Shown: positions 1 through 11,441, numbered from the stretch's first letter. The stretch is DNA of 64,000 nucleotides from Kappaphycus alvarezii (GCA_002205965.3 NADL03000699.1:1302001-1366000); one strand, 5' to 3'. A program made the numbers and translations. Notes: a model not told the origin generated them from the sequence alone.

Positions 1-90
1 CCTCCTCCCAAACTGAAACCAATGCCGGAGTCTTGACTGCCTCCATGACTGGATTCACCTGAAAAAACGATACAACTGCGCTGATATTTC

Positions 91-2430
91 TTAATCATCT
101 TGCTCTGAAAGTCCCATCCTGTTAGTCATACCTTCCTTCATTTTAACAACAAGATTCCAAAAGCAGTACATGAGCTTCTTAACCTTTTCGTTGCTCAAAC
201 GATTTCGCGGCTTGATATGAATAAGTTTTTGAGCGCTAAAAGAGCTCTCTACTGCACATGCGGAGGGTGAAGCAGATAATGTCCGCAACGCAAAATCTCT
301 CAGCTCTTTATTCATTGAGCCTTTGTTAAGCCAGAAGCCGAGCGGTTTGCCGGAGTAGCATTCAACCAACTCCTTCATATTGATTGCCTTGCTCGTTGCC
401 ATATTCCCTTCTCTTTCCGAAAGGCCATGACAATTTGTTCTGCTCGAAGCAATGAGAGGTTATTGTTGTCGTAAATGGATTTCGTGTACTTATGAGCATG
501 GCATCTTAGTTTCTCAATAAGAACACTATCATCCACCAAGGTCAGATCAGCATTAGGGTCCAACGCAAAAGCTGCATAATGAATATCCTGCAGTAAAATC
601 ACTTTGATCGTGTTTGAAAAAGGGCCGTATTTGCGTCTCCTGAACACCTCTCGAATTTCCGCTTTAGATATGCCATCGATTTCAAACGCCTCAATGCCAT
701 TTCATAGGCCAATAGTTTTTGGCAAAACATCAGAAATGGCGCAGTCATTAGCATCAAAACAACGCAAATAACTTCGCCAGAGAACAAACACACGACGAAC
801 CTTTTCTACCTTCTTCCAAAATTCTAGTGAAAGTATGGGATTAAAAAATGATGTGGTCCTGTTTTGAACTTTTGCGCTACTGACTTTGTACAAATTATGG
901 TCAGAATGTTCCTTCTCTTCTCTTTTGGTTCCAATTACTTTCATAAGAGCTGGAAGAGCTCGTATAAATCCGTTCAATACTCTCTCAGCACTTGCAAACC
1001 TTGTAAGTGATGGTTGTTCAACCATGACCACTGTCCGCAGATTCGACTTCATGACATTGAGTTCTTCTTCGAGCCTCTTTACTTCCTCAGGACTAACCGT
1101 GTCCTTTTCGATACCCGGGCCTTCCTTGATAAACCTGCTCTCAGAAGGGTATTTTACTGCTCGGTGCACTTTGCCAATCTAGTTTTCAATTTTTCAGACC
1201 GTGAACGGTGTTCACTATGTGGAAAACAATGTCAAGAACATCTCTAATCCATTCGATACCACACACATACTTTATAATAAAGCCGGCAACGTGGCTCTGG
1301 TCGTTGACTGAGAACAACCCAGGCCTCCCATCGGCAAACCACGTCGTGCATTGATGCAGGCCTGTGTGTTATCGCTGGTCACGGCACAGACGCCATCACT
1401 CACTTGATATTTCAACAAGGAGTCTCCTCAAATTTCGCGATACTTACGAGCGCTTACCTATTCCGATCCCTTCTATACATTTTCAATAAGATATGTACTA
1501 CTTGGTGGACCATCTCCTGTATTCACCCGAAGAATAACATTTACAGCAGACTGCTTTTTGAAATCCTCCCAACCATCGAACATGATTGTTCCAAGTACAG
1601 AATGAAGGGCGTCTAAGATACATCTTTTCACGTACGCCATCGTATCAAAGTAAAATTCGTCAAGGTACTTCCCTGATATTCCACGAGCATTGGGTAGGTA
1701 TTCCTAAATCCCCGTGCATAAATGTTCCAACAGCTCTACTTCTGGGCTTCCGAAAAAAGCTTCCATTTTGAACATGGTAAAGGGACGACGGCGAAGAACA
1801 ATTATTTTCATTACAGCTTTGGTAAGTATTTTCTTGAAGTCCTGGATCATGGAGAAATCTCGTACTCCCACCTCCACAATTCGAGGAGGTCTATCCCCTG
1901 AAATTCGGCGACGCTTTCTTCCATTTCCTCGTGATGAACTCGGACTAAGCTGGTCTGTAGTGCGGGAGTTGGAAACTTGTTCAACACGCTGGAGTGCATG
2001 CCCTGAGCCATCATCTCTATGTGCGGATGCTGTGGATGTACATCCGAACTGCTACTTTTCTGAGCTTGTGCTGCTAGTAACTCACTGTTCTAAGCAGCTT
2101 CCTCCTGCTCCAACTGAATTCTATTCATAAATCTCCTTGCGTATGCAGATTCATTCAGAAGCTGCTGTCTATCAAATCCATGAAAGTTTTGGCATGCATT
2201 ACTTCTTCGAAGTCCAATCAGATGATCAACGACTCTAGGGTGGCTTTCAAACTTCAACTTAATATCACATAACTAACATTTCCTATACAATCTATGCGTA
2301 TGATTCGTATGCATGGTGTATTTCCATGCCGGGCATCTGAGCTTGCTAGCAAAGTGCTCAACGAACTGATTTGAGTCGGAATTTACAGAATTAGTACCGC
2401 TTGCCCGTGCCTGAGACTATTCATTTCTTC
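91..2430 (-). pseudogene. hAT-family transposase remnant (hAT-A)
   Basis: Reading on the minus strand and switching frames gives the order expected for a hAT transposase. Around 2270-2400 there is a zinc-finger-like stretch (CPAW, then H-x3-H). At 1180-1400 there is a catalytic-core-like segment with TDNT. At 702-1169 there is a helical middle region (TRFASAERVLN). At 375-647 the pattern HYAAFALDP is seen. At 91-402 lies the C-terminal dimerisation block with AVESSFSAQ and RNRLSNEKVKKL. About 2.3 kb matches a 650-750 aa transposase. At least three frame changes and several stops separate the blocks, so it is dead. hAT enzymes act in the nucleus and cut and paste elements with 8-bp target duplications; I did not find terminal inverted repeats. 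The family call is firm for the C-terminus and weaker for the N-terminus. Confidence 0.72.
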
Positions 2431-2689
2431 TGCACGTAAGATCAAGAAGTTCAGCAGCACCTCTCTCATATCCATAATTTAGTAGTTCTGTAAAAAGTTC
2501 TGTTATTACAGGGTTAGACGGATTTGAGGTGTCCAGATTTGGTACGGAGGACTCTTCTGCGTTAGAGTTGATGACTGAACCGGCAATGGGCACTGTGCGT
2601 TGCTCAACTGAGGAGCTCGGAAGAACTATAGTGCAATGACCGGTGCGCAGTTCTTCTCGCCTAGGAACGGAACACCGTCAGACAATGAG

Positions 2690-3470
2690 AAACCCAACAC
2701 ACACACACCAAGGCCCACAGGGTGTTCGCTGTCCCTATTTCTCTTTAATAAACCTGCGATGCAGTAGCACAGCTCGCCGACGGCGAGGAGAAATGGAGTT
2801 GGAAGAGCGGGGGTAATTCCTTGGACGGCTGGACGGTGTACTTGTCCTCCGGGTTGTAAGGCCAGTCCATGGTCCGCGGAATGCTAGAACCTTGATAAGG
2901 ATCGATTCCAAGAATCTTATACACCAGGGGTGTAACACTGGACAATGAAGATGTAGTATTGGGTCAGCTGTGCTGAATATCTCCTTTGGAGATAAGGATG
3001 TTGTCACCAACGACAACCTTGAAGTTCCTATTTGTATATAGACGCCGGAGTCCGGGGCGCCAAGCGTGAGTAAATATCACAAACAAACAAAAAAAGGAGT
3101 ATTGTAATATTGGATAGAGGGGGGCAATAGAAAGGGGGGACCCGGGCGGATAAACGTGGCTATAGCCAAAGTTGCCGTTGGCAAGGTTTCTGCAAAGGCG
3201 GAAGTTGGGAGTCAAGTTCAGAGCCAACAACGGGGTGGCTGTTTAATCTGGGGCCCTAGTGGCCAGGTAGGTATAAATACTAGTTAGGTAGGTTAGGGTT
3301 ATCTACGACAGCGTGGTGAGTGAAGTTAGGGAGATCCAAGTTAGAGATAAGAAAACTCGATACTTGGCCCAATAGTTACCTTTCACTTGCGAAAATATCA
3401 GGTCCAATTTGGGGGCCGAGTGGTCCAGAAGGCAAGCCCTCAAGACCCATCGGGTGGGTATACAGTACCG
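2690..3470 (+). repeat. LTR-like repeat, copy 1 (solo or truncated)
   Basis: This segment is a diverged direct copy of 30860-31480, which precedes the copia gag at 31.9 kb. Shared landmarks in order are CAGGGTGTTC / CAGGGCGTTC, CTGCGATGCAGTA / CTGCGTTGCAGTA, GATAAACGTGGCTATAGCC / GATAAATCTGGCAATAGCC, GGGAGTCAAGTTCAGAGCC / GGGAGTCAAGTCCGGAGCC and a TATA-like GTATAAATACT / GAATAAATACT, then CTTGGCCCAA. A TATA box inside a promoter-bearing repeat upstream of gag is what an LTR plus untranslated leader looks like. No copia coding sequence follows here, so it is a solo LTR or a truncated 5' end. Confidence 0.5.
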
Positions 3471-3604
3471 AAAATAATAGTGGGCGACAAAAGAAAATTG
3501 CCCTTACTGTACTCTCCAGTACAGTGCCCGCTGGTTAGCAGTGAATCAGATCAAAAAAAAGATCACCAAAACTAGCTCTGCCGATGGCAGTACAGTGTGA
3601 GTGT

Positions 3605-3943
3605 CTATTGCACTACAAGTACACCGTAGTACAGTGGTATTGCAGTGCTGACAATTGCGCATGCAGGTACTGACTGCATCGCAACTGATGTTATTGGAAT
3701 TTGCGGGTTTTGTGTCTGCCCAGCAGGATGAAATTGTTGCATTGGCAATGAAGACGGAACTGCTTCGGATGATGGTATAGTTCGACTCAAATTTCTAGGA
3801 GAGGGAGCCGATGGTTGTTCGTTGACTACACCGAACAACTGAAGTTGCCCAGGTACACTCGTTCTTGCGACATAGTCACGACTTGTGTTTTCTTCATTCA
3901 TTACTGGGTCATGATCAGCTTCGCCTGTATTCGATCCATGCAT
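3605..3943 (-). CDS. Small P/S/Q-rich ORF, function unknown
   Basis: An ATG-initiated 112-codon ORF rich in Pro, Ser, Gln and Val (for example PSAPSPRN and PMQQFHPAGQ). I recognise no domain. It has no signal peptide and no clear membrane segment apart from a mildly hydrophobic C-terminus. It lies between the LTR-like repeat and the C-rich leader at 4.4 kb and could be an exon fragment of a low-complexity protein or a chance ORF. The surrounding 3470-4430 shows nothing else I can name. Confidence 0.25.
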   Translation of the reverse strand: MHGSNTGEADHDPVMNEENTSRDYVARTSVPGQLQLFGVVNEQPSAPSPRNLSRTIPSSEAVPSSLPMQQFHPAGQTQNPQIPITSVAMQSVPACAIVSTAIPLYYGVLVVQ

Positions 3944-4429
3944 ATTGAACCCAGAATGTCAACGAAAAAGGTGCACAGAATTAGACTTCTGATATTCTTG
4001 TAGAGGAGAGTAACGAAAGGTGCGTCGACACAAGCAATGTCAATAGTAACTGATTTGGGCGGAAGAACAGGTACAGCAGAGAGACTTGTTGGGAACGAAA
4101 ATGGAGAGAGTAATGAAATGACTTGACTCTTCAACTAGAATGAAGTAGAAACAAGCGAATTAGAGAGGTGGCCTTGAGCAGCAGGACATTACACGTGAGC
4201 AACTTGCAGAATTTGCACGCGTGCACCAATATGGAACTGGGGAAAGGAAGGGGAGAGTCAAATCGAGCAGAATATTAAATTCCGTAGGCCTTGCCCCGAT
4301 GTCGTATTTCAAAAATTTGTTATTATTTGGGCCAAATAGCACATAACCTAATTGCTTTTCCCATTAGGAAGTTTCTGCACCTCAAACATTCCAGCTTGCT
4401 ACAAATATTTGTATCTACAACCTTGTCCA

Positions 4430-4670
4430 TCCCACGGTGGGTTTTCTTTCCGTTCCCCGTCCTCTCCACATTTCCCCCCGCTCCAGGGCGCCATCCCCAA
4501 AAACACGCCCCACCATAACCCACCTTGCCCCACTCAACCGTACCTTCCCCCACCTCCTTCCACCACCCCCCCACCCCCTCCCCGACCCCATCTCATTACA
4601 AGGCCTGTTGGCGTCATTTCAAACATCCCATTTCCTTTTATCATCCGACGCTCCTCATCCCGTTACCATA
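4430..4670 (+). promoter_or_regulatory. C-rich leader/promoter-like tract ending at an ATG
   Basis: About 240 bp of strongly C-rich, G-poor sequence (runs such as CCACCCCCCCACCCC) ends in CCATAATGGCC at 4670. The same style, a C-rich pyrimidine tract directly before an ATG, precedes the intact acidic gene (minus strand, 63322-63400) and its broken twin (54100-54150). I infer this is the leader type used by host genes here. The ATG at 4670 opens only a 16-codon frame, so a downstream exon or the ORF at 5372 would be needed for a real product. Promoter function is inference only. Confidence 0.3.
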
Positions 4671-5371
4671 ATGGCCAGCTCGTTTACGTGCGCTCGCTAC
4701 TTGGTTATGTTTGGGGGCTGATTTGCGGTCGAAACGACGCGGGGGTTATGTCCGAGTTGGGATGCATGTTTGTTAAAGTATCAACCAGAGGAGATGCGGA
4801 ATGACAGTGGGGGAAATTTGGCTTTTGCAGAGGAGAGTGATTCGGCTGGTTGGGCAAACTTCAAGGGTGGGCTGGCACCGAAGGTGTGGGGGGGGTATGG
4901 CGCAAGGGTTGAATGCGATTGATAGTCGTATGAGGGTACTAGGGATATTGCAATATTGTATAGTGGGGTGAAAGGGGGGGCATGTTGTGGTTGATCATGG
5001 TTTGAGGATGAGTAACTTTGATGGGGGGGAGATTGAAATTTTGTCGACAAGTGCCCGGGCGTGGTGAGTGACTCATGTTTAATGTGGGGAACAGGGTTGA
5101 GGAAGGAGTTGACGGACAGGAGGATGGGGGACTACGTTGAGTATTCTTAGAGGTGGGATGCGGGAGTATGAGGTGGAGCGTCCAGAGGTGAATGAGATTT
5201 ATGAGTTTTTTGTCATGTTTGGGGGGGGGTGAGAATAGCAGTTCTACAAATGCCTCGTTGAAGTTGTCATTTAATCCCTTCTTGGAGTCAGAGATCCCTG
5301 AGGGTGTAGTTACGTATTTTTCAAGACCGTTTGAACATGGTATGTTGGTGTTTCTTAGATAGGGTTTTGAG

Positions 5372-6091
5372 ATGTCGGGTACGTATATTGAAGACCCTGA
5401 CATGTCCAAGTATGTGGGTCCCGTCAAGTCGTCTGGGAAGATTCGGCGTACTTCCCTTTCGGGCAGTGTTGTTACCCCAGCCAACAAGTTGAAGAATGAC
5501 GGCGATGGGAAAGATTCTCAGTTTCAGACGCCGGAGGATTTTCCTCTGTATCAAGGTGGACTTGGAGGTCACAGCGAAAATGCAAACGCACCCAGGAAGA
5601 CAAAATGTAGCCCCAGCGACCAGGGGCTTCAATTGCCTATGGAAAACTTCCAGACGGCATACATGGACGCGTCCAGCGACTGCTCCACTCGGAAGCTAGC
5701 CTGAGAGATGGTCAGCATGTTTGAATCCAAAGACGAAAAATCGCAGAATCACACCCCATCCAAGTCAAGAAGACTTGTGATGCGTCTTCGCGTGTCAGAT
5801 TCTGAGTCATCAGAAGGGGAGGATCGTGGAGAGTACAACGCGCTGAAGGCTGTAGATGCGCAGCGTTTCGAATCAAGCAGCATTGATGATGATAACGAAG
5901 CTTTAGCGGAAGCAGCAAAGCGGCAGAGAGGTCATGAGCAGGATCTGCACACTATTCTCGGAGAATATAACGGGACAAACTCGCGAAAATCTGACAACAG
6001 TGAAGATAACGACGAGCTTCTGAGAGTAGCCTCAAGGCGACGAAGCAGGAAAAGGAAGGACTCCATCTCGATCCAGAACAAGGGGACATAA
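5372..6091 (+). pseudogene. Decayed acidic/Ser-rich nuclear-type protein, segment 1
   Basis: An ATG-initiated frame (MSGTYIEDPDMSKY) runs 110 codons to a TGA at 5702, then continues in the same frame from 5708 for 127 codons. Composition is Ser/Asp/Glu-rich with basic clusters (SRRRSRKRK, residues around 6035-6060), which look like nuclear localisation signals. There are no membrane segments. The same style of sequence continues to 7678 in shifted frames, suggesting one original gene of about 750 codons now broken, or one with unrecognised introns. The family is not recognised. The coherent composition across the stop argues that this is a real former gene rather than chance ORFs. Confidence 0.4.
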
Positions 6092-6485
6092 ACGATAGAA
6101 GAGAATACAAGAATTCGCCCATTTAGATTGAAGGCGACAATAAAACTCTGACAACGATTGCAAAGAGAAGGACCGGTTTTAGCGGGGTACACAGACTTTG
6201 CGGAGGAGGTCTGTTTTTGATTCAAATGAGACATTTTGCCCCATGTTGGGGATAAACGAGATCAGAGGGGAGGGTAGAGGGACAGATTGGAATTCTGTCC
6301 ATGATGGAGGGCCCTCTCGCGTCACGACCTTGGATCATGAACAGCCCGATAGAGGTAGTGCTCTGAAGCCGCCAATGGTCACAGCGCGAGGTGCTTCAGA
6401 CGAAAAGCTCTAGCGCAATGGATGCCAAACTATTAGTGATGATTCAGAGGACAACCCCTGAAAACGTGTCAGTTCTTCTAGCAAG

Positions 6486-7116
6486 GTGAGAGATGGTCAT
6501 GTAGATGTCGATGATCATGACTCCACAATGCAAGAGAGTGATGTAGATGTAATCAACATCGCGTCATCATCAGATGAGGATAACTTTGACTCCACTGGAG
6601 GAAGCGAAATTTCTTCAGATCAGGAGGACGAAAACGAAGGCGCCCAGGACCGCAAGATAGTAACCAGGTCTGTTTCACGGAGAGCCTCAAGACTTCGACG
6701 GCAGCGCGAACATCCCAGCTGTTTATCTCCGAGATATAACTGATGACTCATCAAGATCTTCTTGGAAAGGCGGTTTCCAAGAGATCTTGGCCGAAGGCTC
6801 AACAGGTAATGACAAATCAGCTTCACAGGGGGAGCGGACACCTGAGAGAAATCGAAGCGTGAAAAGCACATTTCTTCACGCGTATCGAAAGAGGGTATCA
6901 ATAACCCCCGAATCATCGCCTTCTCTGTCTACGAGAAAGCGTTTTAGATTGAGTAAGTTGGCCACAAAGGGCATTGATGAGGAGGAGGATAATAATCGCT
7001 TCACTCAACTACTCGACACGCCGCAAGCCACTCGTACTCCCGATTTGAAACAAAACAGTGCAAATCAGAAGAAAACACCAAAAAACTGGAGAATGGTATT
7101 GCGAGTGGGATATTAG
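6486..7116 (+). pseudogene. Decayed acidic/Ser-rich nuclear-type protein, segment 2
   Basis: Two overlapping frames continue the gene begun at 5372. Frame 6486-6743 carries ESDVDVINIASSSDEDN followed by a Ser/Asp/Glu stretch and an Arg-rich tail (RRASRLRRQRE). Frame 6787-7116 carries ERTPERNRSVKS and STRKRFRLSKL. The DVINIASSSDED string fits the pattern of a SUMO-interacting motif (short hydrophobic run flanked by acidic and serine residues). Frame changes without obvious intron signals suggest decay. Family unknown. Confidence 0.35.
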
Positions 7117-7678
7117 TAATTTTTCTAGTTCCGGTTCGTTGGACTTGAGGGCACCTCTTTCATCTGAGAGGAAGCGCTCGAATAAAAGACAGGTTCTGCG
7201 TCGACGGGCGGGATTGCGTATTCGAAGTTCACCACCGATTAGGAAACTGGATCTCGAGAGCGATTCCCCGGATCTTATACTAGATGGACGGAATGATCGT
7301 GCAGTGCATATTCTTTGCAGCACGCGCAGTCCAGGAACAATATTTCTTGACGACGATGAGGACATGTGTAGCGCAGAGCGTGGGATAGTGAGAAGACAAG
7401 AGACGGACGATGTCATCAACCTCGTTGATGACGTTGAGGGAGACCCAGTTGATGAGGTTGCAGCTTTTAACTCTGCTGATTACGCGGAAGAAATCCGCAA
7501 CTCAGGCCCAGCACGGGATTCAGGTGAAGTTGAAGCAGAGGAGTGCATCATGGTGGACGACGATAAGCCACTTCCGTTCAATTTGATGATTCAATGCCAA
7601 CCTGGCGAGACTGAAGCAGATGTTGGATCGCGTGGGGGAGGAAACTATCATGTACAAAGTGACAGAAGCTCGAAATGA
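7058..7678 (+). pseudogene. Decayed acidic/Ser-rich nuclear-type protein, segment 3
   Basis: A frame of about 200 codons with basic patches (ERKRSNKRQVLRRRAGLR) and several short hydrophobic-acidic strings: GTIFLDDDEDM, DDVINLVDDVEGD and ECIMVDDDKP. Three such strings in one protein are more than expected in random acidic sequence and resemble arrays of SUMO-interacting motifs. It is followed, in another frame (7620-7800), by LAQSFNQGLFSRFLRTVV and a basic KRKLKM ending, perhaps the former C-terminus. G-rich low-complexity DNA at 7860-7980 ends the region. Product family not recognised. Confidence 0.35.
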
Positions 7679-7999
7679 AGGCATGGAGTTAGTGGAGGGG
7701 AGGAGCTGGGGCTGGCGCAGTCGTTTAACCAGGGATTGTTTAGCCGATTTTTGCGTACCGTCGTGGCGGATCATATTGGACAAAAGCGCAAACTCAAAAT
7801 GTAACGGAGCAGGCGCTGCGGGGGAATACAAGTTCAATTATCGTGGTATGAATGCTGAGGAAACGGTAAGAGTGGGGGAAGTAGTTGGTACCGAGGGTGG
7901 GAGGGATGGGGAGGCAGGGGGGCGGTCGGGGGCGAGCAAAAGAGGGGGTGAGAGTGGGCGTTTGGCCAAAGTTCGAAGGCGGCGGACTTGAAATTAAAA

Positions 8000-8394
8000 G
8001 AGAGGGGTAAACGGTTTTCTAAGCAGATTTCAACGTGGTTGCGGCGTGTTTGCAAGATATATAATGAATGTGGAATTAGCCGAATCAGACGGAAGTGTTT
8101 AAAGTGGCCCTGTGGGCGTTTGACGGATTGCCCGCAGCGCCCTCGACAGCGACCAGATACTTGCTTCCAAGAATAAGCACTCACTGTGACTCACTCATCA
8201 TGCTCCGTAGTTGGTTTTGAAGGGTGTCAAAGGCTTAGCACTGAGATGAAACCGCCGGGGGCTACCGCCATGCGGTGAGGAGCGGTGAGATTCGCTTTGC
8301 TTAAACAGTAATGTGCAGGAAACTAACCTGCAATCACGTCTACAGAGCAAAGTTAAATGAACCGATGGAATAAGTGAAATGAGATGAGGGTGGA
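8000..8394. other. Stretch with no supported gene
   Basis: No protein family, repeat unit or RNA signature recognised. Short ORFs here are incoherent in composition. Confidence 0.4.
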
Positions 8395-8602
8395 TCACGA
8401 GTTGGCATCATCCTGAGTGAATTCTGCTTTCTGGGCTTGGATGGCGCGGAAGAGCTTGCGGATTTCTCGGGTGGCATTATTTTCAGAGACAGAAGTGGGG
8501 TTTCAGTTTTTGCGAAGGCGCTCGGCGAGAAGGGTGGCGGTTTGGGCTTCGGGAAAGGGTTGCGAGTCGACGAGTTTCCAGTTGGGATACATAGTGCAAG
8601 AG
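8395..8602 (-). pseudogene. Short Ala/Gln-rich helical ORF fragment, unknown
   Basis: From an ATG on the minus strand (MYPNWKLVDSQPFPE) the frame reads through one TGA (8512) into a helical stretch (REIRKLFRAIQAQKAEF) and stops near 8400. The composition on both sides of the stop is coherent and resembles a coiled-coil or gag-like N-terminus, but no family is recognised. It ends about 220 bp before the 41-bp palindrome. Confidence 0.25.
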
Positions 8603-8824
8603 GGGTGGCTCCAGGATGAAATGGGGGTAGATGATCTCAAGAGAAAGAGCCTCTTGTTGCCCAGTGAACTGAGAAGTGACAGAGTCTGGTTTTTACTAAC
8701 TGCAGCAGTTCTCGGAAATTGAGATGAAATTTGCAACGGACTTTCCGAAGTTGAACAAGTTTGCGCAGAATTTTTAAATGTTTGGGGTGAATGTTACATG
8801 TGTATGTTCTGTAACTTTCAGGGA

Positions 8825-8865
8825 TGACGTAAGAAACTGGACAAGTTGTCCAGTTTCTTACGTCA
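8825..8865. repeat. Perfect 41-bp palindrome (20-bp arms, 1-bp centre)
   Basis: The arms are TGACGTAAGAAACTGGACAA and its exact reverse complement, separated by one G at 8845. Each arm begins with a TGACGTAA site, the half that ATF/CREB-type bZIP proteins bind. The flanks break symmetry at once (A at 8824 against G at 8866). Such a structure can extrude as a cruciform or fold as a hairpin in single strand; function is unknown. Confidence 0.9.
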
Positions 8866-9127
8866 GCCTGAATCTGTAGTATTCCATAGCGGTGATGCCA
8901 AGTGGAAGTAGTTGAGGTAACGGGCTGTATTGTAATTACATAAATTGATCATAATGCCATGTAATATCGCTCTTCAATTACTTATTCGTTACGTTTTTTT
9001 GAAGCAAAAAGAGGCATGAATTCAACCTGTGAAAGATATCGGAAAATACCTGCCAATGAAACCCCTGTTGCGTTATCAGCGTTATGAAGACCACTTACTA
9101 GTTATTCTCCTGAATTTACAAGAGAAT

Positions 9128-9141
9128 GTACTGTACAGTAC
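9128..9141. repeat. Perfect 14-bp palindrome GTACTGTACAGTAC
   Basis: The sequence is fully self-complementary and lies 17 bp upstream of the left terminal repeat of the gypsy element. The GTACTGTAC core recurs in the hairpins at 53866-53937. Confidence 0.8.
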
Positions 9142-9158
9142 TTTGGCGTTGGTTAGTA

Positions 9159-9255
9159 TGCACAAGCGGCATGGCCGCACTGTGCTGAAAGGAGTGGTTT
9201 TATTTCGAATAATTAGCATTGTAGATACACGTGCATGATTTGAAATTATTTTGCA
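9159..9255 (+). repeat. Left terminal repeat of the gypsy element
   Basis: It starts TGCACAAGCGGC and ends ATTATTTTGCA. It matches 15454-15550 at about 87% by eye with no gaps. It contains TTTTATTTCG, a possible degenerate TATA box. It is followed by the leader and gag. Confidence 0.6.
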
Positions 9256-9393
9256 CTGTAGTATTAAACGATTCGCGTACACCCAGTCGCCAGGTGAGGC
9301 GCAAGACAACCATCCCAACAACGGCAACTTGCCACCCAACGCGAAACTCTCCCTTAACTTCCTCTTTCCCTTCTCCGCACCGCTAATCGCATC

Positions 9394-10728
9394 GTGACTA
9401 CACCACCCTTCAACCCTGCCGACGCCGCCACCCGCGGTGCCTTCCTTTCCCTCTATTCGCTTCCATCTCGTGCACTCAACGCGCCAATAATTCCCTTTCC
9501 ATTCTGCCGACCCCCTCGGGCGCCTCAGCTGCGGATCCCTTTTAGCCACCCAACATGTTATTTTGGCCGAGGGGTGCCTCCTCTTCGGAGTCACCTCATT
9601 CTATAATTTTCCATGGTTCTTCTTCAGTTGATGTGAAGCGATTCTTCTTTATCTTTGAAATTTCCATCGCCAGAGATGTTCCGGACACAGAGAAGGCCAA
9701 TGTGCTAGTCGTTCATCTCGATGGTGCTGAATTTCAGTTATTTTATGAGTATTTCGCCGTCGATGGAACTCTCCCTGAAGTTGCGAAAGACCTCAGCAAA
9801 GTTAAGTCTGCATTTCTTGAACACTTTGGCGTCGTTGAGAAACCCGAGGATTTCATCAGGCAATATGTTTCTGCCGAACTCGATCAGGTAGACATTCTTT
9901 GTCCCCTTAAGTCGATGGAATCGACGTTTTAAAAAGCTGGACTCAATGATGAAGTCAAGTTCGGACTTTTGAGAACCGCTATCACGCGCTTCCAGCACGT
10001 AGCACATTTCGCTCTGTCGCGCTCTTCAAAGGCCTATGCGGATCTCAAATCCGTAGTCAAGGACTTTGTGATGGTCATGCAGCGGTTATTGCTCCCGCTT
10101 TATACGTGTAGGTCCCGAGGGAAACGCGTCATCTTTACGATCCTTCTAGTTATCGGTCATCGTCGCAGGATGAGCGACGTTATTATTATGAAACTAGCGC
10201 TGCCCTTCAAAGTCCAACCAAACAATAGAGCAGAAAATGGAGGATCTTTCAACGCAGCTCGCGGACCTTTTGCTTTTTCTGCACATCACTCAAGGGGTTC
10301 AATCCCATCCTCCTCGTCCAACGTCTCCAGTAAGTGAGCAAGCCTGTTCTTACTGCTAGAAGCCGGGTCATGGGGCCCATATTTGTAGAGAGAATACTCA
10401 CCGAGACACCCGTTGCAATAGATGTGGTAAGCGTGGTCATTAGGAGGAAACGCGTTGGGCTAAGACACCAGCTGGGGACCGTCGCGTGACTTTTGACGAA
10501 AATCATTGGAAGGGTGGCCCTTCTGGTCAAAATTCTCAAGAAGGTAACACTGTGGGTGTAGTCCAGGAGTTGGATGCCCAATTTGATCAAGAGGACCTCG
10601 TAGCTACCACAAAGCGGACCAATGAAGGAGAGCCCCTTCCAAATGAAGTGACCATCACCGCCGATGTGGCTTTGAGAAACGCTTCAACCCCTGTTCGTGC
10701 GGTCGCCAACCCGTCTACGGCATTGTAA
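9394..10728 (+). pseudogene. Gypsy gag region
   Basis: The leader frame beginning TTPPFNPADAATR at 9394 (GTG where an ATG would be expected) leads through a frame change into 9555-9930, where DVKRFFFIFEISIARDV, KANVLVVHLDGAEF and KSAFLEHFGVVEKPEDF have the helical, cysteine-poor look of a capsid-type gag. Coding resumes at 9930-10090 (VKFGLLRTAITRF) in another frame and 10486-10728 carries a hydrophilic tail. Gag forms the particle that packages element RNA. There are at least two frameshifts and one in-frame stop (9930). No CCHC zinc knuckle is seen. Confidence 0.6.
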
Positions 10729-10799
10729 CCTATCCCTGGCAGGAAGAACCGCAGTAAAAAGGGAAAAAGAAGCAGAAATACAAGCAACTACTGGAGCAA

Positions 10800-11441
10800 G
10801 TGCGTAGTTATGATGTTATGTCTGAACTTGCTAATGCCTCCAGTGCCCTTATGTTTGGGCAGCTGTTACGTGGCGATGCTATCTTGGCTGCCTCTTCTCC
10901 AAGGATATTTCTCTCCCGCAGAGGTCGAACTACCACTCATGTTGGAGTTGCTCACTTTAACTCATGCAGACTCAAGCTTGTCCCTGCCAAAGTCGAAGGG
11001 GCGGATACTCAATGCTTTTGTGACTCTGGTGCTATTCCGAAAGTTATTTCGGAATCATTTGTGAAGAAATTGTCTCTTATCCCACTTACTACCGACAAGG
11101 GAGTATCTATGTTGGACGGGAAGCGAAGCACTTCGGTTCGGGGGCTAGTGGAGAATATCCCGGTGATTTTCGATGGCCTCAAGGTTGCGATTACTTTCAT
11201 TGTGGTTGCCGGATCTCCTCATGACACACTGATCGGCCTACCGGAAATGGAAACATTGCTAGCCTGCTTGGAACTTGGAAGGAGAGTCGTTTCCTTCACG
11301 CACTCTGGCAAGACTGTCACCTTAAACTACGAGTATGACACTCGCCACGAACGGAGGATAGTTTCTGACATAGATTCTGCCGACTTTACTTCTGGCTCGG
11401 TGTCGCCCGAGTCCTCCTCGGCCGAAGATGATGAAAATTAG
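10800..11441 (+). CDS. Gypsy aspartic protease domain ORF
   Basis: An open 213-codon frame. Its middle resembles a retropepsin: CFCDSGAIPKVISESFVKKL gives the catalytic Asp-Ser-Gly, followed by the beta-hairpin-like LDGKRSTSVRGLVENIPV and then AGSPHDTLIGLPEM, where ILG/LIG is the usual C-terminal motif of the fold. The acidic C-terminus (SPESSSAEDDEN) ends just before the RT frame. The enzyme would cut the element polyprotein inside particles. The frame is intact, but its context is a dead element and the gag/pro junction is broken. Confidence 0.65.
   Translation: MRSYDVMSELANASSALMFGQLLRGDAILAASSPRIFLSRRGRTTTHVGVAHFNSCRLKLVPAKVEGADTQCFCDSGAIPKVISESFVKKLSLIPLTTDKGVSMLDGKRSTSVRGLVENIPVIFDGLKVAITFIVVAGSPHDTLIGLPEMETLLACLELGRRVVSFTHSGKTVTLNYEYDTRHERRIVSDIDSADFTSGSVSPESSSAEDDEN

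Noticed and set aside
4352..4804. 150-codon Pro-rich plus-strand ORF
   Set aside because: Its composition simply reflects the C-rich tract; it is more likely a leader than a protein.
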